This document shows positions 42,351 to 49,890 of a stretch of DNA of 64,000 bases, piece by piece. The notes beneath the pieces were generated by a model, which made no database searches, was not told the DNA's origin, and saw nothing but the letters and a program-made list of their open reading frames with translations. The translations under genes and the position numbers were made by a program. Position 1 is the first letter of the stretch, and each line of letters starts with the position of its first letter. Source of the stretch: Acidimicrobiales bacterium mtb01 (lineage in GTDB: Bacteria > Actinomycetota > Acidimicrobiia > Acidimicrobiales > Ilumatobacteraceae); the NCBI GenBank assembly GCA_004379135.1, contig NBNI01000007.1, forward strand, positions 669,501-733,500, written 5' to 3'.

Positions 42351-42776
42351 TCAGGCCACCGGCGCGAACGCGAAGGTGACGACTTCATTGCCGTTCTCGT
42401 CGGTGCAGAGCGGGATGATGACCATCTCCATCTCCATTCCGATCTTCAACTTCTCGGGATCGGCCTCGGTGAGGCGGGTCTCGATCTTCAATTCACCGGG
42501 CAGTTCGACGTAACCGACGCCGAACGCCTTGAAGGTCTTCGGGTCGGCGTCGCCGGCGTAGGGCGGTGCCTTGGGCGGGAAGCCCTGCACCGTCCAGGTC
42601 CAGAGCGTTCCGCGGCGACCGAGTTCGACCGTCTCGGTCGCGTCGCCGGTGCACTTCGGGCAACCCGACTGGACCGGGAACATATGGTTGCCGCACTTCA
42701 CGCAACGGCTTCCGATGAGAGCCGGCTTGTCGGACGGCCAGGTGAACACACCTTCCGTTACGGGAACTCGGGCCAT
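42351..42776 (-). CDS. DUF35 OB-fold zinc-ribbon protein, Ltp partner
   Basis: A 141-residue two-domain protein. The zinc ribbon has C25, C28, C39 and C42 (RCVKCGN, GCPKC). It is followed by an OB-fold with TLWTWTVQGFPPKAPPY and FGVGYVELPGE. In actinobacterial aldolases such a DUF35 domain (alone or as part of ChsH2) binds the thiolase-fold Ltp and builds the acyl-CoA site. The ATG follows TGGGGGAG, and the Ltp gene begins 17 bp downstream. It is the first gene of a leftward series running to the carotenoid oxygenase. Confidence 0.87.
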   Translation of the reverse strand: MARVPVTEGVFTWPSDKPALIGSRCVKCGNHMFPVQSGCPKCTGDATETVELGRRGTLWTWTVQGFPPKAPPYAGDADPKTFKAFGVGYVELPGELKIETRLTEADPEKLKIGMEMEMVIIPLCTDENGNEVVTFAFAPVA

Positions 42777-42833
42777 CTTCTCCCCCAGGTGAATCGGCGC
42801 GGCTGACTGTCAACCGAGGCCGAGACTAGCCAC

Positions 42834-42839
42834 TACGGT
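42834..42839 (+). promoter_or_regulatory. Leaderless -10 of an NTF2-like gene
   Basis: TACGGT, 6 nt before the ATG at 42846, in the 69-bp region divergent from the DUF35 gene. Confidence 0.45.
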
Positions 42840-42845
42840 TCGGCC

Positions 42846-43349
42846 ATGGTCAGTCCAGCCTCCGTCAACGGACCCCTCGATCCGGCCGCGGCGATCGCCG
42901 CCGAACGCGCGATCCGGCGCTGCCTCCTCGACTACTGCCGAGGCATCGATCGGTGCGACGCCGACCTGGTGGCGTCGGTGTACCACCCCGACGGAACCGA
43001 TGACCACGGATCGTTCAAGGGTCTCGGTGTCGACTTCGCCCGCATGGCCACGACCGTCCTGCGTCAGCACGCGGTGGCCACGACCCACTTCCTGGGCAAC
43101 GCGTTCATCGACTTCACGTCGGCAACCACCGCCGAGGTCGAGTCCCAGGTGTTGGCCTGGCACCGCGTTCGGAAAGAGGATGGTTCCGAGTATCTCGAAC
43201 AGTTCGGCGGCCGCTACTTCGACCGCTTCGAATGCCGCGACGGCGATTGGCGCATCGCACACCGCGCCCTCACCCACGACTGGGATCTCAAGGAAACGAT
43301 CGACCCCGCGTTTCCGCCGGGTCGATTCACACCGTCGCCGCGTTCGTGA
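42846..43349 (+). CDS. NTF2-like (SnoaL) family protein
   Basis: A 167-residue SnoaL_4-type protein. IRRCLLDYCRGIDRCDADLVASVYHPDG forms the N-terminal helix pair (the DYCRGIDRCD part is diagnostic of the group), and RYFDRFECRDGDWRIAHRAL the closing strands. Related members sit with Rieske or SDR genes in aromatic and terpenoid pathways. It is a single gene, divergent from the DUF35-Ltp operon and convergent with an SDR. Confidence 0.78.
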   Translation: MVSPASVNGPLDPAAAIAAERAIRRCLLDYCRGIDRCDADLVASVYHPDGTDDHGSFKGLGVDFARMATTVLRQHAVATTHFLGNAFIDFTSATTAEVESQVLAWHRVRKEDGSEYLEQFGGRYFDRFECRDGDWRIAHRALTHDWDLKETIDPAFPPGRFTPSPRS

Positions 43350-43361
43350 CGAGTCGGACGT

Positions 43362-43375
43362 CCTGACGAGTCAGG
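43362..43375. terminator. Short hairpin at SDR 3' end
   Basis: CCTGAC-GA-GTCAGG (5 bp with a 4-nt loop when folded). It holds the stop codon of the minus-strand SDR (43371-43373) and follows the NTF2-like gene stop by 12 bp. Confidence 0.4.
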
Positions 43376-44288
43376 CTTCGGGCATCGGATAGTGGATGCC
43401 CGGGATTCCCGGGGCGAGCGCCTGATACCAATCGGGCCGCGGCTGGATGCCGGGGTAACCCTTGCCGACCTTCGGTGCGGTGTCGGCGTTCCACTCCTGG
43501 TGGATCGGCGGGATCTGGTAGTAACCGTTGGCGGCGTTCGTTCCGCCGTCCACCAACAGGTCGTGACCCGTGATGTAGCTCGCGGCATCGGACGCGAGGA
43601 ACATCACCGGCGCCACGATCTCGTGGAGTTCGCCGATGCGACGCATCGGTGTGCGGCTGGCGATCCACTTGTCCATGCCCAAGGTCTCGAGGGCCGGACG
43701 CACCATCTCGGTCATGATGAATCCGGGCGACACCGAGTTCACGCGCACGCCGCGATCGGCCCATTCGCAACCCACCTGCATGGTCACGTTGCGCAGACCG
43801 CCCTTGGCCGCGGCGTAGGCGATGATATTCGACTCGTTCGCTCCGCTGCCCATGATCGAGCAGATGTTCACGATCGAGCCCGACTGGCGCTCGAGCATGT
43901 GGCGACCGACCTCGCGCAGGTACATGAACGCACCGGTCAGGTCGATGGAGAGGATCCAGTTCCAAGTGGCGGTGTCGTACTGCTCGGCCGACAGACCGCG
44001 CAAGTCGCTCACGCCGGCGTTGTTGACGAGCACGTCGATCTTGCCGTGCTCCTTGATGCCCGTGGTGACCACGCGCACGACGTCCTCTTCGATGGCGACA
44101 TCACCGGGTGCGACGGTGACCTTCGAGCCGAGTTTGCGGCAGCGATCGGCGACCGCGTCGAGCATGTCCTTCGAACGTGCGGTGAGGACGAGATCGGCCC
44201 CCTCCTTGGCGAAGGCTTCGGCGAATCCCTCGCCCAGGCCGTACGAGGCACCCGTGATGAGAACCGTCTTTCCGCTGAACTGACCCAT
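43371..44288 (-). CDS. Short-chain dehydrogenase with C-terminal extension
   Basis: A 305-residue SDR. The cofactor loop is TGASYGLGEG (about residues 12-21), then VNNAGVSD, Ser in ICSIMGSG, catalytic YAAAKGG, and the PGFIMTEM loop. The core ends with LLVDGGTNAANGYY. About 50 further residues (HQEWNADTAPKVGKGYPG...) rich in Pro and Gly extend beyond it and may cover the active site or a subunit interface. The ATG at 44288 is preferred to the GTG at 44297, since the AAAGGG ribosome site fits it. Confidence 0.87.
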   Translation of the reverse strand: MGQFSGKTVLITGASYGLGEGFAEAFAKEGADLVLTARSKDMLDAVADRCRKLGSKVTVAPGDVAIEEDVVRVVTTGIKEHGKIDVLVNNAGVSDLRGLSAEQYDTATWNWILSIDLTGAFMYLREVGRHMLERQSGSIVNICSIMGSGANESNIIAYAAAKGGLRNVTMQVGCEWADRGVRVNSVSPGFIMTEMVRPALETLGMDKWIASRTPMRRIGELHEIVAPVMFLASDAASYITGHDLLVDGGTNAANGYYQIPPIHQEWNADTAPKVGKGYPGIQPRPDWYQALAPGIPGIHYPMPEA

Positions 44289-44338
44289 GGTGATCACCCT
44301 TTCCGGCGCCCATGCGCCGCGGCGCCACAGTAGAGCCG

Positions 44339-45025
44339 CTACTCCCCCAACGACCGAACGGGAAGGTCCATGTGGACGATTCCGGCGAGATACCGATCGA
44401 GGTCGCCCTCGAACGGGGCCGCCCGCATCTCGTCACGGGTCCGTCGACTGCCGAGCAGACGCAGGCACTCGAACGCCGACGTGCGCAGCGTGAGCTCCGG
44501 TTCACCCTCGCCCACCACGACTTCTTCGCCGTCGATCACGGCCCTGAAGGCGCCGAGTCCGCTCTTGGCGAGGTCCATCTTCACGAGACGCAGCCCGAGC
44601 CGAGCGGCCAGACGCACGCCCTCGGAGTCGCGATCGCCGGGTCGATCGACCGCGGTGCGCAAGTCGTGCTCGTGAACGACAGTGTCGTACGTGAGGCCCC
44701 ACAGGCCCTTGGGCGAAGCGGCGATCATCTCCTCGAACGCCGGCGCCTTCTCGTGCCACTCGTCGACGACGCTCGAGAGCGAACGGTCGCGACGTTCGTC
44801 GATCTGTCGATCGACCCACGCCTGCGAGTCGCCTTGGGGCGGTTTGCCGCCCGAGAGATCGGCGGCGATGCCGGTGACGTGCGAGAACAGATCGCGAACG
44901 GTCCATTCGGGGCAAGCCGACACGATCTTCCGCGCGTCGTCGTCGGACAGCGATGCGGCCACCGTCTCCATGCGCAAGCGCGACGCGCGGTACTGGTCGC
45001 GCAATTCCTCTCCCGACACGATCAT
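44339..45025 (-). CDS. Mycothiol-dependent maleylpyruvate isomerase family protein
   Basis: A 228-residue DinB-like four-helix protein of the MDMPI/TIGR03083 family. The N-terminal domain carries the SACPEWTVRDLFSHVTGIAADL motif (short form: CPEWTVRDLFSHVTG near residue 38), with the metal-binding His. A second His is in YDTVVHEHDLRTAV (about residue 118). The C-terminal part is the SCP2-like MDMPI_C domain. Members use mycothiol to isomerise or detoxify. The specific substrate is unknown. The ATG has AAGGAGG. Confidence 0.83.
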   Translation of the reverse strand: MIVSGEELRDQYRASRLRMETVAASLSDDDARKIVSACPEWTVRDLFSHVTGIAADLSGGKPPQGDSQAWVDRQIDERRDRSLSSVVDEWHEKAPAFEEMIAASPKGLWGLTYDTVVHEHDLRTAVDRPGDRDSEGVRLAARLGLRLVKMDLAKSGLGAFRAVIDGEEVVVGEGEPELTLRTSAFECLRLLGSRRTRDEMRAAPFEGDLDRYLAGIVHMDLPVRSLGE

Positions 45026-45035
45026 GGTGCCTCCT

Positions 45036-45878
45036 TCACTTCGACGTTCGTCCCATGACTGACCTCATTCCCGTCGCACACCGCGCGACGTGTTCGCTCG
45101 CGTTCTCCCAACCCGTCGCCGACGGCGCTTCCACCGACCACGGCACCTTGGCGCCGATCCGACGCAGCGTCTCGATCAGGCCGGTGAGATCGAACTCGCC
45201 GTCGCCCGGAGCCACTCGATTGGCCAGGCAGTCGGTGTAGTAGTCGTCGTGCTGAGGCGCACGTGTTCCGTCGTTCATCTGCACACCCGTCACGAGTTCA
45301 CCGGGCAGACGGCCGATCGCCGCCAAGTCGTTCGCTCCGCGCTGGTGATGCCACGAATCGACGCAGATGCCGCCGTTGGGACGTCCGGCTCCCTCGACGA
45401 TGCGGCGCGCATCATCCACCGAATAGATGTCGGTGAACGGCAGGAACTCGAGACCGAGCACGAGTCCGTGATCGGCGGCCCGATCGCACAACGACCCGAA
45501 GGCTCGCGTTCCCGACTCGACGTCGCCGGCCGGACCGATCACCTGCATGTAGCGGCAACCGAAGAAGTCGGCCATGCGGAAGCCGGCATCCTCGAACAGC
45601 GCCGCCCGCTCGCCACCCACGCCGTCGCGACCGAGACCGGTCACGACTTCGATCTCGGCCAGGCACAGATCGTGTTCGCTCAGCAGATCGGCCAGACCGT
45701 GCGGAGCGAAACCCTCCTTCTCGAGCGCGAGGTACTGCCCCACGAACAGTCCGATGCCGGCGAAACCGTTCGCCGCGGCCAGACGCACGCGTTCCTCGAT
45801 CGGATGCATGGGTGCCAGCGTGAAGTGGCTCAGGATCAACTGCTCGGGGGCCATGGTGCGCGGATTAGGTTGAGCCAC
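45036..45878 (-). CDS. Sugar phosphate isomerase/epimerase-like TIM barrel
   Basis: A 280-residue xylose-isomerase-like TIM barrel (AP_endonuc_2 family). Metal-site acids follow family order: Glu in LGLEFLPFTDI (about residue 140), Asp-His in ICVDSWHHQRG (about 173-176), and Glu in PWSVEAPSATG (about 255). The HFTLAPMHPIEERVRLAAANGF start is typical. It may be an isomerase or epimerase, or an inosose dehydratase-like enzyme of catabolism. The GTG at 45878 has GACACT 6 nt upstream and no ribosome site. Confidence 0.8.
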   Translation of the reverse strand: MAQPNPRTMAPEQLILSHFTLAPMHPIEERVRLAAANGFAGIGLFVGQYLALEKEGFAPHGLADLLSEHDLCLAEIEVVTGLGRDGVGGERAALFEDAGFRMADFFGCRYMQVIGPAGDVESGTRAFGSLCDRAADHGLVLGLEFLPFTDIYSVDDARRIVEGAGRPNGGICVDSWHHQRGANDLAAIGRLPGELVTGVQMNDGTRAPQHDDYYTDCLANRVAPGDGEFDLTGLIETLRRIGAKVPWSVEAPSATGWENASEHVARCATGMRSVMGRTSK

Positions 45879-45927
45879 GTCGCCAGTGTCGCACGACGGC
45901 GACCCAGCGAAGGCACAGGGGGCTCAC

Positions 45928-46776
45928 ATGTCAGCAGCGAACGCGAAGGGCCGACTCGACGGCAAGGTCGCCGTGGTCACCGGCGGATCGAGCGGAATCG
46001 GCGAGGGAACGGTTCGCCGCTTCGTCGAGGAGGGAGCTCGCGTGGTGATCGCCGACATCCAGGACGAACCCGGCCACGCCCTGGCGACGTCGCTCGGTTC
46101 GGTCGCGACCTTCGTGCACACCGACGTCACCGACGAGGATCACGTGACGCGTGCGGTCGACACCGCGGTGTCGGCGTTCGGCCGCCTCGACGTGATGTTC
46201 AACAACGCCGGCATCGTGGGCGCCGTGGGCCGAATTTCCGAGACCCCGGCCGACCAGTGGGATCGCACGGTCGCCATCTTGTTGCGCGGCGTCTTCCTCG
46301 GCATGAAGCACGCGACCCGGGTGATGATCCCGCAGAAGTCGGGTGTGGTCATCTCGACGTCGAGCACAGCCGGGATCCTCGGTGGACTCGGACCGCACTG
46401 CTACACGGCGTGCAAGCACGCCGTGATCGGTCTCACCAAGTCGGTCGCCTCAGAGGTCGCACAGCACGGAATCCGCGTCAACGCGATCTCCCCCGGCAAC
46501 ACGGTCACCGCCATGACGTCGGCGGTGATGACCGGCGACCACACGCAGATCGAAACCGCCACCATGCACATCGCCGCGTCGTCGATGCTCGGAATCCCGG
46601 GTCTCCCCATCGACATCGCCAACGCTGCGGTGTACCTGGCCAGCGACGAGTCGCGCTACGTCACGGCGCACACCCTCGTCGTCGATGCCGGCCAGACCAC
46701 CATCGGCGGCAACGGGCGCTTCCACCAACAGGATGCCCAACTGTTCCGCGAAGCCGGAATTCGCGAACGCTCCTAA
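45928..46776 (+). CDS. Short-chain dehydrogenase
   Basis: A 282-residue classical SDR with TGGSSGIG (about residues 18-25), NAD-type ADIQ after strand 2, FNNAGIVG, Ser in STSSTAG, and YTACKHA, where Cys stands in the Y-x-x-C-K spacing while the Tyr and Lys are kept. The substrate loop is PGNTVTAM, followed by a 20-residue lid. The ATG at 45928 follows AGGGGG; an in-frame GTG at 45886 lacks a site and overlaps the divergent promoter. Its 3' end overlaps the alcohol dehydrogenase gene by 4 bp. Confidence 0.87.
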   Translation: MSAANAKGRLDGKVAVVTGGSSGIGEGTVRRFVEEGARVVIADIQDEPGHALATSLGSVATFVHTDVTDEDHVTRAVDTAVSAFGRLDVMFNNAGIVGAVGRISETPADQWDRTVAILLRGVFLGMKHATRVMIPQKSGVVISTSSTAGILGGLGPHCYTACKHAVIGLTKSVASEVAQHGIRVNAISPGNTVTAMTSAVMTGDHTQIETATMHIAASSMLGIPGLPIDIANAAVYLASDESRYVTAHTLVVDAGQTTIGGNGRFHQQDAQLFREAGIRERS

Positions 46777-47807
46777 CGGCGCGGGTCGACCAGCACCTTC
46801 GTCTGCGACGACGAACCACTGGCCAGATCGGCCAGCGCCGCATCGAGGTCGGCCAAGCCGATGGTCGACGAGTGCAGCGGTTCGGTGCGGAATCGGCCGT
46901 CGGCGATCATGCCCATGGCCATGTCGAACTCCTCGTTCGTGTACGCGAGGGCCGACGTGACGGCGATCTCCTTGATGAGCCACGTGGCCGGAACGATCGA
47001 TGCGTTCTCGTCGGCGAGTCCGATGAGGCACATCGAACCGCCGCGCCGAGCCAAGTCGACGGCCGACTGAACCGCGAACGGTCGACCGACGCACTCGTAC
47101 ACGATGTCGGCGCCGAGGCCGTGCGTGAGTTCCTTCACCAACGCGTCGGCCGATTGGCCGGGTTCGACGGCGTGATGCGCACCGAGTTCGAGCGCGAGCG
47201 CGCGACGCTGCGCGTTGGGTTCGATCACGACCACCACACCCGCGCCGGCCGTACGAACCCACTGCATCGTGCCGAGACCGATGGGGCCGGCTCCTTGCAC
47301 CACCGCGACGTCGCCGAGGCGCAGCCCGCTCTTGCGCACGGCGTGGAACGCCACCGTGGTGGGCTCGACCTGCGCGGCCTGCTCGTCGGACAGCGCCGGG
47401 TTGGTTCGCACCACGCGTTCGGCCGCGACCGCGATGCGCGAGGCGAAACCGCCGTGCGGGGGTGCCAGCGGGTCGCGGCCGAGGGCCGACATGAACGACA
47501 CCAGGCACCGATCGGCTTGGCCGGCGCGGCAGGCCGGGCACTTTCCGCACGACGGCGCGATCGCCACCACGACCCGATCGCCTTCGCTCAGATTCTTCAC
47601 GTCACCGCCGACGGCCGACACGGTTCCGGCCCATTCGTGCCCGCAGATCGCCGGGTTGTAAGGCTGGCCCGATTGATACGCGTGGATGTCGGTGCCGCAG
47701 ATCCCGCACAAGGCGATGTCGACCACGACACCTTTGTCGGCCGGGACCGGATCGGGGAACTCGACCATCTCGACTCGGTTCCGACCGGTGATCAGTGCTG
47801 CGAACAT
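46773..47807 (-). CDS. Zinc-dependent medium-chain alcohol dehydrogenase
   Basis: A 344-residue MDR enzyme. Catalytic zinc ligands are Cys in LCGICGTD (about residue 35) and the GHEWAG His-Glu (about residues 57-58). The structural zinc lobe is in CGKCPACRAGQADRC (about residues 87-101). The Rossmann motif is GAGPIGLG (about residue 171), followed by VVVIEPN, with Glu favouring NAD. It resembles butanediol/threonine/sorbitol dehydrogenase-type enzymes and would oxidise a secondary alcohol. The ATG has GAGGGGGAG. Confidence 0.88.
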   Translation of the reverse strand: MFAALITGRNRVEMVEFPDPVPADKGVVVDIALCGICGTDIHAYQSGQPYNPAICGHEWAGTVSAVGGDVKNLSEGDRVVVAIAPSCGKCPACRAGQADRCLVSFMSALGRDPLAPPHGGFASRIAVAAERVVRTNPALSDEQAAQVEPTTVAFHAVRKSGLRLGDVAVVQGAGPIGLGTMQWVRTAGAGVVVVIEPNAQRRALALELGAHHAVEPGQSADALVKELTHGLGADIVYECVGRPFAVQSAVDLARRGGSMCLIGLADENASIVPATWLIKEIAVTSALAYTNEEFDMAMGMIADGRFRTEPLHSSTIGLADLDAALADLASGSSSQTKVLVDPRR

Positions 47808-47830
47808 GTCTCCCCCTCGATCGGAATCTC

Positions 47831-47861
47831 ACAGTAGGCGAACGATGCCCTAGGGTTCGCC
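47831..47861. promoter_or_regulatory. Divergent promoter with inverted repeat
   Basis: GGCGAAC (47837-47843), 11 bp, GTTCGCC (47855-47861). A minus -10-like TACTGT (47831-47836) abuts one side and a plus -10-like TAGGGT (47851-47856) overlaps the other. A protein bound here could control both the alcohol dehydrogenase and the ABM gene. Confidence 0.4.
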
Positions 47862-47905
47862 CCGTCACACCCGACGACGTTCGGACCGACCGACAGGGGG
47901 AACCC

Positions 47906-48253
47906 ATGGCACTCATCGCGATCGAGGCGGCCATCCGCATCAACGACCCGGCCCAGCGCGACGCCGCCGTCGCCGCATCCATTCCGTTCCAGAAGGGCAC
48001 GCGCGACGACGAACCGGGCTGCCTCGTGTACTGCTTCGCCGCCGACCCAGTGGAGCCCGACCTCATCCAGGTGTACGAGCTCTGGGAGGACGAAGCGACG
48101 CTGGCCGCGCACTTCGAACACCCGAACTATCACGGCATGCGCGATCTGCTCGGCAAATTCGGCCTCAAGTCGGCCGTGAGCCGCAAACTTCGCATCGACA
48201 AGACGGCGCCGGTGTACGGCCCCGATTTCAAGGCCACCGCGTCGTTCGACTGA
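47906..48253 (+). CDS. Antibiotic biosynthesis monooxygenase (ABM) domain protein
   Basis: A 115-residue dimeric alpha+beta barrel protein. The strands IAIEAAIRIND and CLVYCFAADPVEPDLIQVYELWEDE (second half, LIQVYELWED, is the ABM core) are followed by LAAHFEHPNYHGM. Possible quinol monooxygenase or small heme/ligand-binding role. An AGGGGGA ribosome site precedes the ATG. It is divergent from the alcohol dehydrogenase. Confidence 0.8.
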   Translation: MALIAIEAAIRINDPAQRDAAVAASIPFQKGTRDDEPGCLVYCFAADPVEPDLIQVYELWEDEATLAAHFEHPNYHGMRDLLGKFGLKSAVSRKLRIDKTAPVYGPDFKATASFD

Positions 48254-48262
48254 ACGGAGCCG

Positions 48263-49888
48263 TCAGGCCTCGGCGCGTTCGCGGGCCCAGCGGTAGTCGG
48301 CCTTGCCCGACGGGCTCCGATACACCTGGTCGACGAACACTGCGCGGCGTGGCGCCTTGTAATCGGCGATCCGCGTCTTCACGTGGGCGATGAGATCACC
48401 TTCCGTCACCGTGCGGCCATCGGTCGACACAACCGCGACCACGGTCTCGCCGTAGCGCTGATCGGGAACCCCGACGACGACGCAGTCGACCACGTTCGGG
48501 TGCGAACGCACCGCGACCTCGACCTCTTCGGGGTAGACCTTCTCGCCACCCGTGTTGATGCACACCGAGCCGCGACCGAGGAGATGCACCGTGCCGTCGG
48601 CATCGATGCGTGCGTAGTCGCCGGGCACCGTGTAGCGGACTCCATCGATCGTGCGGAACGTGCGCGCGGTGCGCTCGGCGTCGCCGTAGTAGCCGTCGGG
48701 CATCGGTCCGGCCGCGGCGAGCACCCCGGCGCGCTCGGAACCGAAGGGAATCTTCTCCCACGTCTGGTCGTCGAACAGCGCGGTCGCCGGCGTGGCCATG
48801 AACTTGGCGGTGGCCAGCGGGTCCTGGCCGGGCATGGTCATCGCCACCGCGAAGGGTCCGCCCTCCGATGCACCGATCATGTCGAGCACGACGGCACTCT
48901 TCGCCCGTTGCATGAGCGCCGATTTCATCTCGCTCGACAACGTGGCCCCGGTCGACACGATGCGCGCGAGCGACGACAGGTCGTAGGGCTGGCCGGCCGC
49001 CTCGGCGCGTTCGATCTCGGCCACGATCGGACGGGCGAACGCGTCGCCGACGATCGACACCTGGGTCACGCGTTCGCGTTGCACCAGTCGCAGCAATTCG
49101 GCCGGATCGAAACGACGTCCGGCGAGGAGCACGACCGTGCCTCCGAGTACGAAAGTGGAGAACGCGAGGAACATCGCCGTGCCGTGCATGAGCGGCGGCG
49201 CGGTCATGTTGACCGGACCGCGACCGGCCGACTGCAGTTCGACCGCGACTCGCGCGACGTCGTCGACGGTTTCGGGAAGCGGCAGGCCGAGGGACGCGTA
49301 GCCCGTGAACGCCAGCGCACCGAACAAGCCGGTGTGGCTCCACACCACACCCTTGGGCAATCCGGTGGTGCCGCCCGTGTAGAGCAGGAGCGAATCGGTT
49401 CCGGCGCGGGCGATGGGCGTCATGGGCGCGGCCGACGCCTTCACCTCGTGGTACCACGACGCTCCGGAGAGAAGCGCGTTCCCGCTGTCGTCGTCGACCT
49501 GCAGCAGCACGCGGAGAGCCGGCAGGGAACGGCGGGCCTCCTCGACCACCGGAGCGAAGGCCGAGTGGAACACGAGTGCGGTGGCTCCCGAGTCGGAGAG
49601 GACGTGGACGATCTCCGGAGCCTTGTAGCGATAGTTGACGTTGACCGTGCTCGCACGCACCTTGAACGATGCGTAGGCCGATTCGAGGTACTCGGGGCAG
49701 TTGTAGAGCAACTGGCCGACCTTGTGGTCGTGACCCACGCCCCCGGCATCGAGAACCGACGCGATGCGAGCCGCGCCGCCGTCGAGTTGCGACCACGTGA
49801 TGTGGGTGTCGCCGATGACGACCGCGACGTGATCGGGTTGAGCCGCGGCCAACGCCTCCCAGAGCGTGGCCCAGCTCTCGCTCAGCAC
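48263..49888 (-). CDS. FadD19-type acyl-CoA synthetase
   Basis: A 541-residue ligase of the same TGGTTG subgroup as the one at 2592-4220. The P-loop is LLLYTGGTTGLPKGVVWS (about residue 168), the adenylate motif is DMIGASEGG, the hinge is GSVCINTGGEKVYPEEVE, and the catalytic Lys is in SGKADYRWAR. It starts at GTG 49888, two bases after the Rieske gene stop, behind a GAGGG site. It is the last gene of a leftward operon of ligase, Rieske and ligase. The substrate is probably a ring-bearing or branched acid. Confidence 0.87.
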   Translation of the reverse strand: MLSESWATLWEALAAAQPDHVAVVIGDTHITWSQLDGGAARIASVLDAGGVGHDHKVGQLLYNCPEYLESAYASFKVRASTVNVNYRYKAPEIVHVLSDSGATALVFHSAFAPVVEEARRSLPALRVLLQVDDDSGNALLSGASWYHEVKASAAPMTPIARAGTDSLLLYTGGTTGLPKGVVWSHTGLFGALAFTGYASLGLPLPETVDDVARVAVELQSAGRGPVNMTAPPLMHGTAMFLAFSTFVLGGTVVLLAGRRFDPAELLRLVQRERVTQVSIVGDAFARPIVAEIERAEAAGQPYDLSSLARIVSTGATLSSEMKSALMQRAKSAVVLDMIGASEGGPFAVAMTMPGQDPLATAKFMATPATALFDDQTWEKIPFGSERAGVLAAAGPMPDGYYGDAERTARTFRTIDGVRYTVPGDYARIDADGTVHLLGRGSVCINTGGEKVYPEEVEVAVRSHPNVVDCVVVGVPDQRYGETVVAVVSTDGRTVTEGDLIAHVKTRIADYKAPRRAVFVDQVYRSPSGKADYRWARERAEA

Positions 49889-49890
49889 GT

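Noticed and set aside
45090-47837. A 915-codon open frame on the plus strand, and similar long ones at 20504-22540 (minus) and 2367-4250 (plus)
   Set aside because: They lie antisense or out of frame to genes with clear catalytic motifs, have Arg/Gly/His-rich low-complexity translations and no family features. They are frame shadows of high-GC coding sequence.
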